DNA from: Pseudonocardia sp. | Lineage (GTDB): Bacteria > Actinomycetota > Actinomycetes > Mycobacteriales > Pseudonocardiaceae | Assembly (NCBI RefSeq): GCF_029263155.1 | Contig: NZ_JAJCYB010000086.1 | Span: 1 to 64,000 of the forward strand | Direction: 5' to 3' | DNA length: 64,000 nucleotides | In this document: positions 1-8,626 of the stretch, one piece after another | Layout of the letters: every line of letters starts with the position of its first letter | Position numbering within the stretch: position 1 is the stretch's first letter | The notes under the pieces: model-generated | Told to the model about the DNA's origin: nothing | The model's input: the letters and a program-made list of their open reading frames with translations, nothing else | The model's database searches: none | Program-made: the position numbers and the translations under genes

Positions 1-1
1 C

Positions 2-241
2 GTCACCTGCCGCACCCCGGGGTGCCGCCGCAACGCCGCCACCTGCGAACTCGACCACGTCACCCCGTGGAACTGCGGCGGGCCCACCGACGAGGCCAAC
101 CTGTGCACCGCATGCACCGCCCACCATCACATGAAGGAACACCCCGGCTGGCAGGTCGTCCTCCACCCCGACCGCCGCGTCGAGTGGATCACCCCCACCG
201 GACACCGGTACTGGACCCAACCCCACGACTACCGGGAGTAG
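2..241 (+). CDS. HNH endonuclease, C-terminal fragment (5' end outside window)
   Basis: The reading frame enters from the left edge and stops with TAG at 239-241, leaving 79 residues. They carry an HNH-type zinc-cysteine core: a CxxxxC pair, then CELDHVTPW, then a second cysteine pair followed by HHH and KEHPGW. The tail (WxxPTGHRY) is typical of the many actinobacterial DUF222/13E12-type proteins with a C-terminal HNH domain. Whether the whole gene is intact cannot be seen. It converges on the lipase gene, and a short GGCCCC/GGGGCC hairpin lies directly after the stop. The family is nuclease-like; the cellular role is unknown. Confidence 0.8.
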   Translation, partial: VTCRTPGCRRNAATCELDHVTPWNCGGPTDEANLCTACTAHHHMKEHPGWQVVLHPDRRVEWITPTGHRYWTQPHDYRE

Positions 242-260
242 GCCCCCGAGCAGCGGGGCC
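241..260. terminator. Possible bidirectional terminator hairpin
   Basis: A 6-bp GC stem (GGCCCC/GGGGCC) with an 8-base loop lies between the converging HNH and lipase genes. There is no T-tract, so this is only a candidate. Confidence 0.3.
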
Positions 261-268
261 AGGGGCGT

Positions 269-997
269 TCAGGCGGGCACGGGCGACGCGTCGCAGGCCC
301 CCAGGGCTTCGGCGACCGCCCGCAGGGGTTCGTGGTCGACCAGCAGACCCAGGTGGCTTCCGGGCACCTCGATAGTGCGGGCGGCGGGGTCGAGGCACGC
401 CCGCCAGCGCACCAGCCGGTCCTCGCGGCTGTAGACGGCGGTGAACGGCACCTCGGGGACAGCGCGGAGCCCGTCGTGGAACGACGCGCAGCACGTCCCG
501 TAGAAGCACGACAGCGTGAACAGGCCGGGCACCCCGAGCGTGCCTGCGACGGCCAGCGCGGCCGCCTGCAGGCGCAGCGGCACGCTCACCCCGTAGACGT
601 CGAAGGGCGTGCCCAGGGTCACGAGCGAGCTCACCGGCATCGACGGGTCGGCCGCGACCGCCCGCGCGAACTGCCCACCCCGGCTGTACCCCAGCAACCG
701 GACGGGCGACCCGGCCGCGCGGGCAGCGGCCCGGACGACGTCCTTGAGGTCGGCCACCGTGCGCCGCCCGCAGCCCAGCCCGCTGCCCACGGTGTACGTC
801 GTCACGGCGTACCCGAGCCGGGTGAGGCGGGCCCGCAGCGGATCCAGGTTCAGCTCCGTGGTGCAGAAACCCCCGACCAGCACGACCGGCCCGGTACCGC
901 GCCAACCGTCCGTCAGCTCGACCGGAACCGGGTCCTTCGCCGGATCGAGGAGCGCGCGCACCCGACGGAGGAGGCGGCTGAGGGAGAACCCGGTCAC
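269..997 (-). CDS. Alpha/beta-hydrolase lipase/esterase
   Basis: A 242-residue alpha/beta-hydrolase. The N-terminal strand and oxyanion segment (VVLVGGF) sits at residues 38-44, the nucleophile elbow GYSRGG puts the catalytic Ser at 105, and a downstream Asp (SREDRL) and His (PGSHLGLL) complete a plausible triad. The start is the GTG at 997, because GGAGG lies at 1004-1008 with ideal spacing; the frame stays open further upstream without a ribosome site. I see no signal peptide, so it is probably cytoplasmic. The substrate is unknown. The family resembles the triacylglycerol-lipase-like proteins common in actinomycetes. Confidence 0.8.
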   Translation of the reverse strand: MTGFSLSRLLRRVRALLDPAKDPVPVELTDGWRGTGPVVLVGGFCTTELNLDPLRARLTRLGYAVTTYTVGSGLGCGRRTVADLKDVVRAAARAAGSPVRLLGYSRGGQFARAVAADPSMPVSSLVTLGTPFDVYGVSVPLRLQAAALAVAGTLGVPGLFTLSCFYGTCCASFHDGLRAVPEVPFTAVYSREDRLVRWRACLDPAARTIEVPGSHLGLLVDHEPLRAVAEALGACDASPVPA

Positions 998-1112
998 GAC
1001 GAACCTCCGGTCACGACGGTCGGCTGCCGTGGTGCTGCGCGACACGACGGGGTTCCCCGAACCGGGCCCTCCCAACCACCGCGTGACCCGCGTGCTCCCC
1101 CGCCGGCGCACC

Positions 1113-1667
1113 TCAGGCGGGACGGGACTCCGTCGGCTGGGCCTGCTGGGTCTGCAGGGCCTCGACCAGGGCGTCAGCCGTGCGCTCGCCGCGGTAGGCG
1201 ACCCCGTTGACGAACAGCGCGGGCGTGCCCTGCACTCCGCTGCGCACCCCGGAGTTGAAGTCGGCCTCGACCCGGTCCTCGACCCGCTGGGTCGCCGGCC
1301 AGAGCACCGACTCGGGCGGCACCCCGATCTCCTCCGCGTAGCGGCGCAGGTCGGCCTGGGTCAGCGCGGGCTCGTCACCGGCCATGAGGCGGCCGTACAT
1401 CGGCCAGAACTGCCCGACCATCCCCGCCGCCTCGGCCGCCACGGCGGCCGACAGGGCGTACGGATGCAGCTCGGCGAGGGGGAAGTGCCGGAACGCGAAC
1501 ACCAGCCTGCGCCCGAGCCGCTCGACGACCTCGTGGACGACCGGCACCGTGGCCCGGCAGTACGGGCACTCGAAGTCGCCGTACTCCACGAGCGTCAGCT
1601 CGGCCCCGAGTACCCCCTTGAGGTGGTCGTAGGGCCCGACGGGCGGATCCAGCTGCGGGGTGCTCAT
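1113..1667 (-). CDS. DsbA-family thioredoxin-fold oxidoreductase
   Basis: A 184-residue protein of the Thioredoxin_4/DsbA type. The redox motif is CPYC at residues 34-37, preceded by VEYGDFE, and the cis-proline region (GVQGTPALFVNG) lies near the C-terminus. The start is set by AGGAGG six bases before the ATG at 1667. No signal peptide is seen, so it likely works on the cytosolic face. It is divergent from nhaA with only 28 bp between the starts. Thioredoxin_4 domains occur fused to NhaA in some actinobacteria, so a joint role in redox-linked antiport is a reasonable inference. Confidence 0.85.
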   Translation of the reverse strand: MSTPQLDPPVGPYDHLKGVLGAELTLVEYGDFECPYCRATVPVVHEVVERLGRRLVFAFRHFPLAELHPYALSAAVAAEAAGMVGQFWPMYGRLMAGDEPALTQADLRRYAEEIGVPPESVLWPATQRVEDRVEADFNSGVRSGVQGTPALFVNGVAYRGERTADALVEALQTQQAQPTESRPA

Positions 1668-1695
1668 CGTCGGCCTCCTAGGGAAGGATCGACTG

Positions 1696-3036
1696 GTGAC
1701 GATTGCGACACTAGCCGAGCGCGGCGAGCTCAGCCGCGCCGCCAGGGCGTTCCTGCGCACCGAGTCGGGCTCGGCCGTCCTGCTGCTGGGCGCCGCCGCG
1801 GTCGCCCTGCTGTGGGTGAACCTCGGGCAGGGCTACGAGGACTTCTGGCACACCGAGTTCTCGCTGCGGATCGGCGACACCGCGCTCACCGAGGACCTGC
1901 GGCACTGGGTCAACGACGGGCTGATGGTGCTGTTCTTCTTCAGCGTCGGGCTGGAGATGTCGCGCGAGGCGGTGCTGGGCGAGCTGCGCGGTGCCCGGGC
2001 GATCGCCGCGCCCACCGCCGCCGCGGTCGGCGGACTGGTGGTGCCGGCCCTGCTGTTCCTCGCGTTCAACGCAGGCGGGCCCGCGGCGGGCGCCTGGGGC
2101 ATCGCCATCTCGACCGACACCGCCGTGGTGATCGGGGTGCTCGCGCTCGTCGGGCCCCGGTGCCCGGACCAGCTGCGGGTGTTCCTGCTGGCCCTGGCCA
2201 TCGTCGACGACATCGGCGCGGTGGCCGCCATCGCGTTCTTCTACACCGACGACGTGCAGGTCACGCCGCTGTTGCTGGCCGGCGCCCTGTTCGGGGCGTT
2301 GCTGGCCCTGCGCTACGCGCAGTTCTGGCGCACGCCGCTCTACGTGGTGATCGGCCTGGTCATGTGGCTCGCGGTGCTCGAGTCCGGGGTCCACCCCAGC
2401 GTCGTCGGGGTGGCGCTGGGCCTGCTCGTCAACGCCTACGCGCCCCGCAGATCCGACATCGACCAGGTGGCGGTGATGGGCCGCAGCTTCCTCGTCGACC
2501 CGAGCGCGCAGCGGGCGTTGGCGGCGCAGGTGGCCGTGACCGAGGCCGTGTCCCCCAACGAGCGGCTGCAGCTGCGCATCCAGCCGTGGAGCAGCTATGT
2601 CATCGTGCCGATATTCGTGCTCGCCAACGCCGGGGTCCCCCTCGACGGAGCGACGCTCGCCGCCGCGGTGTCCTCGCCGCTGACCTGGGGCATCGTGGTC
2701 GGGCTGACCGCGGGCAAGCTCGTCGGCGTCACGGCGGGCACCTGGGTGGCGCTGCGCACCGGCATCGGGCGGGTGCCCGACACGCTGCGCTGGGGACAGA
2801 TCGTCGGCGGGGCCGGGCTGGCGGGCATCGGCTTCACCGTGGCGCTGTTCGTCACCGACCTGGCGCTCGACGACACCGCACTGGTGAACCAGGCCAAGAT
2901 CGGGATCCTGGCGGGGTCGATCCTCGCCGCCACGACCGGCTGGGCGATCTTCCGCTACGCCGGCGAGCGCGGCGGCCAGTGCGCACCGACCGGGCTGCCG
3001 GTGCTGCCGCCCCGGCCCTGGCGGCCCCCGAGCTGA
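1696..3036 (+). CDS. nhaA: Na+/H+ antiporter NhaA
   Basis: A 446-residue polytopic membrane protein with NhaA hallmarks: FFFSVGLEMSRE after the second helix, GIAISTDTAVVIGVLAL, and the ion-binding twin aspartates in LAIVDDIGAVAAIAFFY. The C-terminal helices include GAGLAGIGFTVALFV. It exchanges cytoplasmic Na+ for external H+ in pH and salt homeostasis. I prefer the GTG at 1696, with AGGGAAGG about eight bases upstream; an in-frame start at 1660 would overlap the divergent DsbA gene. No thioredoxin domain is attached at the C-terminus, unlike some actinobacterial NhaA proteins. Confidence 0.92.
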   Translation: MTIATLAERGELSRAARAFLRTESGSAVLLLGAAAVALLWVNLGQGYEDFWHTEFSLRIGDTALTEDLRHWVNDGLMVLFFFSVGLEMSREAVLGELRGARAIAAPTAAAVGGLVVPALLFLAFNAGGPAAGAWGIAISTDTAVVIGVLALVGPRCPDQLRVFLLALAIVDDIGAVAAIAFFYTDDVQVTPLLLAGALFGALLALRYAQFWRTPLYVVIGLVMWLAVLESGVHPSVVGVALGLLVNAYAPRRSDIDQVAVMGRSFLVDPSAQRALAAQVAVTEAVSPNERLQLRIQPWSSYVIVPIFVLANAGVPLDGATLAAAVSSPLTWGIVVGLTAGKLVGVTAGTWVALRTGIGRVPDTLRWGQIVGGAGLAGIGFTVALFVTDLALDDTALVNQAKIGILAGSILAATTGWAIFRYAGERGGQCAPTGLPVLPPRPWRPPS

Positions 3037-3160
3037 GCGCCCGGGCGTCGATCCCGCCGAACCGTCACATAAGTGACAGGCGAGGTATAGACATCCAAAA
3101 GATGCTTTAGGCTAGGGTGCACTCACTTTTCCTATTCGGGGGCCGAACGGGAGGCAGTGC
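3037..3160 (+). promoter_or_regulatory. Promoter region of the sugar-nucleotide gene, relatively AT-rich
   Basis: This 124-base gap is noticeably less GC-rich than its surroundings. It contains an inverted repeat GTCACATAAGTGAC (3064-3077), overlapping TAGGCT/TAGGGT -10-like hexamers (3108-3118) and a clear GGGAGG ribosome site about seven bases before the ATG at 3161. The inverted repeat could be an operator or the end of a nhaA terminator; the protein that binds it cannot be told. Confidence 0.45.
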
Positions 3161-4126
3161 ATGCCACGACCGAGAGCTGTCGTCACCGGTGGTGCCGGAT
3201 TCCTCGGCTCGCACCTGTGCGAGCGACTGCTGCACGAGGGATACGGCGTCCTGTGCCTGGACGACCTCTCCACCGGCTCGCCGAGCAACGTCGCCCACCT
3301 CGCCGAGGTGGGCCCGTTCCGGCTGGTGCGGGCGGACGTCACCGACTTCGTACACGTCGTCGGCGACGTCGACGCCGTGCTGCACTTCGCGTCGCCGGCC
3401 TCGCCGATCGACTACCTGCGGATGCCGATCGAGACGCTGAAGGTCGGCTCCATCGGCACGCTGCACACCCTGGGCCTGGCCAAGGAGAAGAAGGCGCGCT
3501 TCCTGCTGGCGTCCACGTCGGAGGCCTACGGCGACCCCCAGGTCCATCCACAGCCGGAGAGCTACTGGGGCCACGTGAACCCGGTCGGGCCACGCGGGGT
3601 CTACGACGAGGCCAAGCGGTTCGCCGAGGCGATGACGATGGCCTATCGGCGGGCCAAGGGCGTGGACACCGCCATCGTCCGCATCTTCAACACCCACGGG
3701 CCCCGGATGCGACCCGACGACGGGCGTGCGGTGCCGACGTTCATCCGCCAGGCGCTGGCTGGCGAGCCGCTGACCGTCGCGGGTGATGGCAGCCAGACCC
3801 GGTCGATCCAGTACGTCGACGACCTGGTCGAGGGCTGCCTGCGGTTGCTGGGGTCGACGCTCGCGGGCCCGGTCAACATCGGCAACCCGCACGAGGTCTC
3901 GATCGAGCACCTCGCCCGGCTGGTGCGCGACCTCGTCGGCTCGGCGAGCCCGATCCGCCACATCGCGCGCCCGGAGGACGACCCGACCGTCCGACGCCCT
4001 GACATCACCCTGGCCCGCAGCTCCCTGGGCTGGGAACCCACCGTCGACCTCGCCGACGGGCTGCACCGGACCATCGCCTGGTTCCGCGACAGCCTCGTCA
4101 CTCCCGCCGCCCAGCAGGCGGTCTGA
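3161..4126 (+). CDS. NAD-dependent epimerase/dehydratase, UDP-glucuronate decarboxylase (UXS) type
   Basis: A 321-residue extended short-chain dehydrogenase. The Rossmann motif [10 protein letters not shown] is at residues 10-19, the catalytic triad is seen in STSEAYG and the YxxxK of GVYDEAKRF, and the [11 protein letters not shown] and [14 protein letters not shown] segments are characteristic of UDP-xylose synthases. These convert UDP-glucuronate to UDP-xylose with an enzyme-bound NAD+. Together with the flavoenzyme downstream it probably supplies precursors for a cell-surface polysaccharide. A related UDP-sugar 4-epimerase is the main alternative. Confidence 0.8.
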   Translation: MPRPRAVVTGGAGFLGSHLCERLLHEGYGVLCLDDLSTGSPSNVAHLAEVGPFRLVRADVTDFVHVVGDVDAVLHFASPASPIDYLRMPIETLKVGSIGTLHTLGLAKEKKARFLLASTSEAYGDPQVHPQPESYWGHVNPVGPRGVYDEAKRFAEAMTMAYRRAKGVDTAIVRIFNTHGPRMRPDDGRAVPTFIRQALAGEPLTVAGDGSQTRSIQYVDDLVEGCLRLLGSTLAGPVNIGNPHEVSIEHLARLVRDLVGSASPIRHIARPEDDPTVRRPDITLARSSLGWEPTVDLADGLHRTIAWFRDSLVTPAAQQAV

Positions 4127-4190
4127 CCGGGTCCCCCGACGCTGCACCCCTGATCGTTCCCCTCCCCCGCCCCCCCGAGGTCAGGTCCAC

Positions 4191-5789
4191 ATGCCCATGG
4201 CTTCCACCCCCCTGCCCGCGCCGACTCCCGGCCACGAGCCCGACCACGACCTCGACGTCGTGGTCGTCGGCGCCGGTCCGGCCGGGCTCACCGCCGCCTA
4301 CGAGCTCGCCCGCCGCGGCGTCGGCGCCACCGTGCTGGAGGCCGACGAGATCGTCGGCGGCATCAGCCGTACCGTCGAGCGTGACGGGTGGCGCTTCGAC
4401 ATCGGCGGCCACCGCTTCTTCACCAAGGTCGCGCGGGTCGAGGCGCTGTGGCGGGAGATCCTGCCCGACGCCGAGGACTTCCTGCTGCGCCCCCGGCAGA
4501 GCCGCATCCTCTACCGCGGCCGGTTCTACGACTACCCGCTGCGCCCGCTGGGCGCGCTGCGCAACCTGGGCACCGTGGAGGCGATCCGCTGCGCGCTGTC
4601 CTACCTGTGGGTCCGGCTGCGCCCGCCCGCCGACCAGTCGCACCTGGAGGGCTGGGTCGCCGCCCGCTTCGGCTACCGGCTCTACCACCACTTCTTCAAG
4701 AGCTACAACGAGAAGGTCTGGGGCGTGCCGGCCACGGCCATCCAGTCGGACTGGGCCGCGCAGCGCATCAAGGACCTGTCGCTGGCCAACGCGGTGCTCA
4801 ACGGCCTGCGCCCGCGACGCAACCAGAAGGCGATCACGTCGCTGATCGAGGAGTTCCACTACCCGCGGTACGGGCCGGGGATGATGTGGGAGCGCTGCCG
4901 CGAACTGGTCGAGGCGGCCGGCAGCAAGGTGCTGCTCGACCAGCCGGTCACCACGATCCGGCGGGAGGGCGGGCGCGCCGTGAGCGTCACGGCGACCGCG
5001 GAGGGGGCGACGACCAGCTACCCGTGCACCCACGTGATCTCCTCCATGCCGCTGCCCGACCTGGTCCGGGCCATGGACCCGCCGGCCCCCCCGGCCGTCC
5101 GGGCCGCCGCCGACGCGCTGAGCTTCCGCGACTTCCTCACCGTGGCGCTGGTGGTCCCCGAGAGCGGCAGCTTCCCCGACAACTGGATCTACGTGCACTC
5201 CCCCGAGGTGGCGCTGGGCCGGATCCAGAACTTCGGCCGGTGGTCGGAGTCGATGGTCAAGCCGGGCTGGACCTGCCTGGGCCTGGAGTACTTCGTGTTC
5301 GCCGGCGACGAGCTCTGGGAGCGCCCCGACGCCGAGCTGGTCGAGCTGGGCACCCGGGAGCTGGCCGCGCTCGGGCTCGCCGGCGCGGACGAGGTGGCGG
5401 CCGGCTACGTCGTGCGGATGCCCAAGGCCTACCCCGTCTACGACGAGGGCTTCGCCGGGCACGTCGCGGTGCTGCGCGGGTGGCTCGCCGCACACGTGCC
5501 CAACGTGCACCCCGTGGGGCGCAACGGCATGCACCGCTACAACAACCAGGACCACTCCATGGTCACCGCCATGCTGACCGTCGAGAACATCCTCACCGGC
5601 ACCGACCACGACATCTGGTCGGTGAACGTGGAGGCCGACTACCACGAGGAGGTGACCGGCGACGAGGCGACGACCGGCGACGCGGGCCCGGCCGGCACCG
5701 GCCGCGACGCCCCGGTCCTGCCCCGCGCCGTCAGCCGGCGCCCGGTCCCACCGGAGGCCGCACCCCGTCCCGGTTCCGGAGCCGGATGA
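4191..5789 (+). CDS. FAD/NAD(P)-dependent oxidoreductase, UDP-galactopyranose-mutase-like
   Basis: A 532-residue flavoprotein. The dinucleotide-binding GxGxxG (GAGPAGL) is at residues 27-33, followed by an EADEIVGGISRT glycine motif and GGHRFFTK, a signature shared by protoporphyrinogen-oxidase-like and UDP-galactopyranose-mutase-like amine oxidoreductases in sugar clusters. The C-terminal YNNQDHSM motif fits the FAD-binding end. It lies 64 bases after the UXS-like gene, suggesting a shared transcript. The start is ATG 4191 (a second ATG is at 4197). The last 59 bases overlap the converging iron permease gene. The exact substrate is not determinable. Confidence 0.75.
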   Translation: MPMASTPLPAPTPGHEPDHDLDVVVVGAGPAGLTAAYELARRGVGATVLEADEIVGGISRTVERDGWRFDIGGHRFFTKVARVEALWREILPDAEDFLLRPRQSRILYRGRFYDYPLRPLGALRNLGTVEAIRCALSYLWVRLRPPADQSHLEGWVAARFGYRLYHHFFKSYNEKVWGVPATAIQSDWAAQRIKDLSLANAVLNGLRPRRNQKAITSLIEEFHYPRYGPGMMWERCRELVEAAGSKVLLDQPVTTIRREGGRAVSVTATAEGATTSYPCTHVISSMPLPDLVRAMDPPAPPAVRAAADALSFRDFLTVALVVPESGSFPDNWIYVHSPEVALGRIQNFGRWSESMVKPGWTCLGLEYFVFAGDELWERPDAELVELGTRELAALGLAGADEVAAGYVVRMPKAYPVYDEGFAGHVAVLRGWLAAHVPNVHPVGRNGMHRYNNQDHSMVTAMLTVENILTGTDHDIWSVNVEADYHEEVTGDEATTGDAGPAGTGRDAPVLPRAVSRRPVPPEAAPRPGSGAG

Positions 5790-7434
5790 GCATCACGACC
5801 GGGATCAGCCCGACCAGCACGATCAGCAGGGCGGGCAGCGCGGCCGTGTCGAAGCGGGCGTCCTTGGTGGCCTCCCAGGTCAGGACGGCCAGCGTGTCCC
5901 GACCCAGCGGGCGCAGCAGCGCCGTGGCCGGCAGCTCCTTGATGACCTCCACCGCCACCAGCAGCGCCGCGGTCAGGACGCCGGGCCACAGCAGCGGGAC
6001 GTGCACCTCCGCGAGCAGCCGCGCGCGGTCGGCGCCCAGCGCACGCGCGGCGTCGTCGAGATGGGGATGGATGCGCCCCATCCGCGACTCCAGCGAGAAG
6101 AACGCCTGGGCGTGGAAGCGGATGACGTACGCGCCGACCAGCCCCAGGATCGACCCGGTGAACAGCAGCCCGATGTCGATCCCGAACAGGTTGTCGGCCC
6201 CGGCGATCAGGCGGCGGTCCAGCCAGACCAGCGGCACGTAGACCGCCACGGCCACCACGGTGCCCGGGACCGCGTAGCCCACCGAGGCGATCCGGGACGC
6301 GACCGCACCGAGCCGCGACGGCGCGATCCGCTGGCCGTAGACCACCGCGAGCGAGGTGACGACCGCGAGCAACGCGGCCGCGACCGCCAGCAGGAGCGTG
6401 CTGGTCACGGCCTCGCCGAGCCGGTCGGCCACCCGGCCGGCGAGGACGGTCTCGGCCGACCAGGCCACCAGCTGCAGCAGCGGGATGCCGAAGACCAGGA
6501 CCAGCAACGCGACCGGCGCCGCCGTCGCCGCGCCCGCCCGCCAGCCCCGCAGCCGCAGCGGGATCACCGCGTCGCCGCGCGACAGGGCCTGGTCGTAGCG
6601 GGCCCGGCCGCGCAGCAACCGCTCCAGCACGACCATCAGCAGTGCCAGGCCGACCAGTACCGACGCGAGCTGCAGCGCCGCCGACTCGTCGAACGCGCCG
6701 TACCAGACGCGGTAGATGGCGTCGGTGAGCGTCTGGTAGCCCAGCAGGTTCACCGCGCCGAAGTCGGCCAGTGCCTCCATCACTGCCAGCGCCGCGCCCG
6801 CCGCCAGTGCCGGTCGGGCCAGCGGCAGCGCGATCCCCCGCACCGCCTGCCCGTAGCTGCGGCCCAGGCTGCGCGCGGCGTCGATCGACCGGCGGGACTG
6901 CCCGAGGAACGCGCTGCGCCCGAGCACGTAGACATAGGGGTAGAGCACCGCGGTGAGCGCGCAGATCGCACCGAGCGGGCCGCGCAGCCCGGGCAGCTGC
7001 AGGCCCGCGCCGAACAGGCTGCTCTGCAGCGGGTTGGCGTACCCGAACTGGCCGACCAGCACGAACACCAGCACGTAGGCGGGCACGGCCAGCGGGAGCA
7101 CGAGCGCCCAGTCCAGCCACCGCCTGCCGGGGAAGTCGTAGAACGACACCAGTACGGCGAGCGAGCCGCCGATCGCGAGCGTGCCGACCGCGACCCCGAC
7201 CCCGAGCAGCACGCTGCGCAGCAGCGCCGAGGGCAGCAGAGCCAGCGCGATCGGGTCGAACCCGCCGCCCCCGGCGAGGAAGCTCGCGGGCAGCACGACG
7301 AGCGGGCCGGCCACGCCGAGCGCGACGAGGACGCCGGCCACCGCCCACCCGGACGGGCGTCGCCGCCGCCGGGGTGGCGGAGCGGCCGGCTCCCGGGCGG
7401 TGGTCGGGCGGGCCTCGCCCGCCGCTAGTCCCAT
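5731..7434 (-). CDS. Iron ABC transporter permease (double-domain, FbpB/AfuB type)
   Basis: A 567-residue membrane protein made of two binding-protein-dependent permease halves. Each half has an EAA-like loop: IDAARSLGRSYGQAVRGIALPLARPALAAG in the first and LDDAARALGADRARLLAEVHVPLLWPG in the second (quoted as landmarks only in part: AARSLGRS and AARALGAD). This fused architecture is typical of ferric-iron importers. The ATG at 7434 overlaps the stop of the binding-protein gene by ten bases, implying translational coupling. The 3' end overlaps the flavoprotein gene tail by tail. Confidence 0.85.
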   Translation of the reverse strand: MGLAAGEARPTTAREPAAPPPRRRRRPSGWAVAGVLVALGVAGPLVVLPASFLAGGGGFDPIALALLPSALLRSVLLGVGVAVGTLAIGGSLAVLVSFYDFPGRRWLDWALVLPLAVPAYVLVFVLVGQFGYANPLQSSLFGAGLQLPGLRGPLGAICALTAVLYPYVYVLGRSAFLGQSRRSIDAARSLGRSYGQAVRGIALPLARPALAAGAALAVMEALADFGAVNLLGYQTLTDAIYRVWYGAFDESAALQLASVLVGLALLMVVLERLLRGRARYDQALSRGDAVIPLRLRGWRAGAATAAPVALLVLVFGIPLLQLVAWSAETVLAGRVADRLGEAVTSTLLLAVAAALLAVVTSLAVVYGQRIAPSRLGAVASRIASVGYAVPGTVVAVAVYVPLVWLDRRLIAGADNLFGIDIGLLFTGSILGLVGAYVIRFHAQAFFSLESRMGRIHPHLDDAARALGADRARLLAEVHVPLLWPGVLTAALLVAVEVIKELPATALLRPLGRDTLAVLTWEATKDARFDTAALPALLIVLVGLIPVVMLIRLRNRDGVRPPVGPGAG

Positions 7435-8537
7435 CCCACCGCCAGCATCAGCGAGATCGCGTCGTCGAGCAGCGGCCCGGCCTCCTCGACCGCGATCGGG
7501 TCGATGCGCACGTCGGCCCAGTCCCGGATGTGCGGGGCGGGGGGCACGGCGGGGTTCGCGGCGAACTCGCTGCGCGCGATGATCTGCTCCTGCGCCGGCG
7601 GTGAGGTGAGCCACTCCATCAGCGCCACCGCGGTCGGCACGGCGTCCGACCCGGCCACGACCCCGACACCGGAGAGGTTGGTGTGGGCACCGGCGCCGTC
7701 CTGGTCGGGCCAGGCCGGCGCGACCGGGAAGCCCGGGTTCTCGTCCAGTGCGCGGCCGAGGTAGTAGTGGTTGCTCAGACCCAGGTCGCAGTCGCCCGCC
7801 GCCATCACGGCGAGCATCTCCCCGTCCGAGCCGAGGATCTGGGGCTCGTTCGCCATCCAGGACCGCAGCAGCTCCTCGGTGGCCTCCGCACCCCGCTTGG
7901 CGATCATGTCCGCGACCATCGACTGGTTGTACTCGCTGTTGGAGGTGCGCAGGCACGTCCGGCCCCGGTACGCGGGGTCGCCGAGGTCCTCGTAGCCGTC
8001 GACGGCGCCGGCCGGGATCCGCTCGGTGGACACGACCGGGATGCGCAGGCGGGTGGACACCGCCCACCAGGACCCGTCGGCGTCGTGCAGACCCTCGGGC
8101 ACCTGGGACTGCAGGGTCGGGCTCGTGACGCCCTGCAGCAGGCCGGCCTCCTCGGCGCGCCAGAGGTTGGCCAGGTCGGTGGTGACCAGCAGGTCGGCGG
8201 GGCTGTCGGCACCCTCCTGCTCCAGCCGCTCGAACAGCTCGGGGGCGGTGCCGCCGCGCAGCTCGATGTCGACGCCGGTCGCCTCCTCGAAGTCGAGGAA
8301 CACCTGCTCGTCGCCGTAGTGCGAGCGCCCGTTGTAGACGACGAGCCGGTCGGCGTACTCGATCCCGGCGGTGTCGACCTCGGTGGCAGCACCGGCCCGG
8401 GGCGCCGCGTCCGCGGACCCCCCGCCTGCGGAGCCCGAGCCCCCGCTCAGCACGACGACGACGCCGAGGACGACGACCAGGACGAGCACGACGGCGGGGA
8501 CGAGCAGTAGTCGACGGCGGAGCAGGGCCGCGAGCAT
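7425..8537 (-). CDS. Ferric-iron ABC transporter substrate-binding protein
   Basis: A 370-residue extracellular solute-binding protein. An arginine-rich N-terminus precedes a hydrophobic signal/anchor (LLLVPAVVLVLVVVLGVVVV), then a Gly/Ser linker without an obvious lipobox. The mature part opens with LVVYNGRSHYGDEQVF and contains SNHYYLGRAL, the adjacent-tyrosine motif that coordinates Fe3+ in FbpA-like proteins. It would capture iron and deliver it to the coupled permease. ATG 8537 is chosen for the AGGAAGG ribosome site upstream. It is divergent from the ATPase gene. Confidence 0.87.
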   Translation of the reverse strand: MLAALLRRRLLLVPAVVLVLVVVLGVVVVLSGGSGSAGGGSADAAPRAGAATEVDTAGIEYADRLVVYNGRSHYGDEQVFLDFEEATGVDIELRGGTAPELFERLEQEGADSPADLLVTTDLANLWRAEEAGLLQGVTSPTLQSQVPEGLHDADGSWWAVSTRLRIPVVSTERIPAGAVDGYEDLGDPAYRGRTCLRTSNSEYNQSMVADMIAKRGAEATEELLRSWMANEPQILGSDGEMLAVMAAGDCDLGLSNHYYLGRALDENPGFPVAPAWPDQDGAGAHTNLSGVGVVAGSDAVPTAVALMEWLTSPPAQEQIIARSEFAANPAVPPAPHIRDWADVRIDPIAVEEAGPLLDDAISLMLAVGWD

Positions 8538-8578
8538 CGGGGGCCTTCCTGACGGGCGTCGGGGCGAACCCCCGGACA

Positions 8579-8597
8579 GGCCGAACACCGTTCGGCC
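8579..8597. promoter_or_regulatory. Perfect 19-bp palindrome, candidate operator of the iron transporter
   Basis: GGCCGAACACCGTTCGGCC is two exact 8-bp arms around a 3-base spacer. It lies in the 89-bp gap between the divergent binding-protein and ATPase genes, where a dimeric repressor could control both. Confidence 0.5.
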
Positions 8598-8605
8598 GCG
8601 CCATC

Positions 8606-8626
8606 ATAGGATAGCGTTCCCATACC
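8606..8626 (+). promoter_or_regulatory. -10 region and partial IdeR/DtxR-like box of the iron ATPase gene
   Basis: ATAGGATAGCGTTCCCATA (8606-8624) matches the left half of the actinobacterial iron box (TTAGGTTAG) well and the right half poorly. The TAGCGT at 8612-8617 is a good -10 hexamer nine bases before the ATG. No ribosome site is visible, so the transcript is probably leaderless. Confidence 0.4.

Noticed and set aside
3064..3077. GTCACATAAGTGAC as a Crp site
   Set aside because: The half-sites are in the opposite orientation to the Crp consensus (TGTGA-N6-TCACA). It is kept only as an unidentified inverted repeat.
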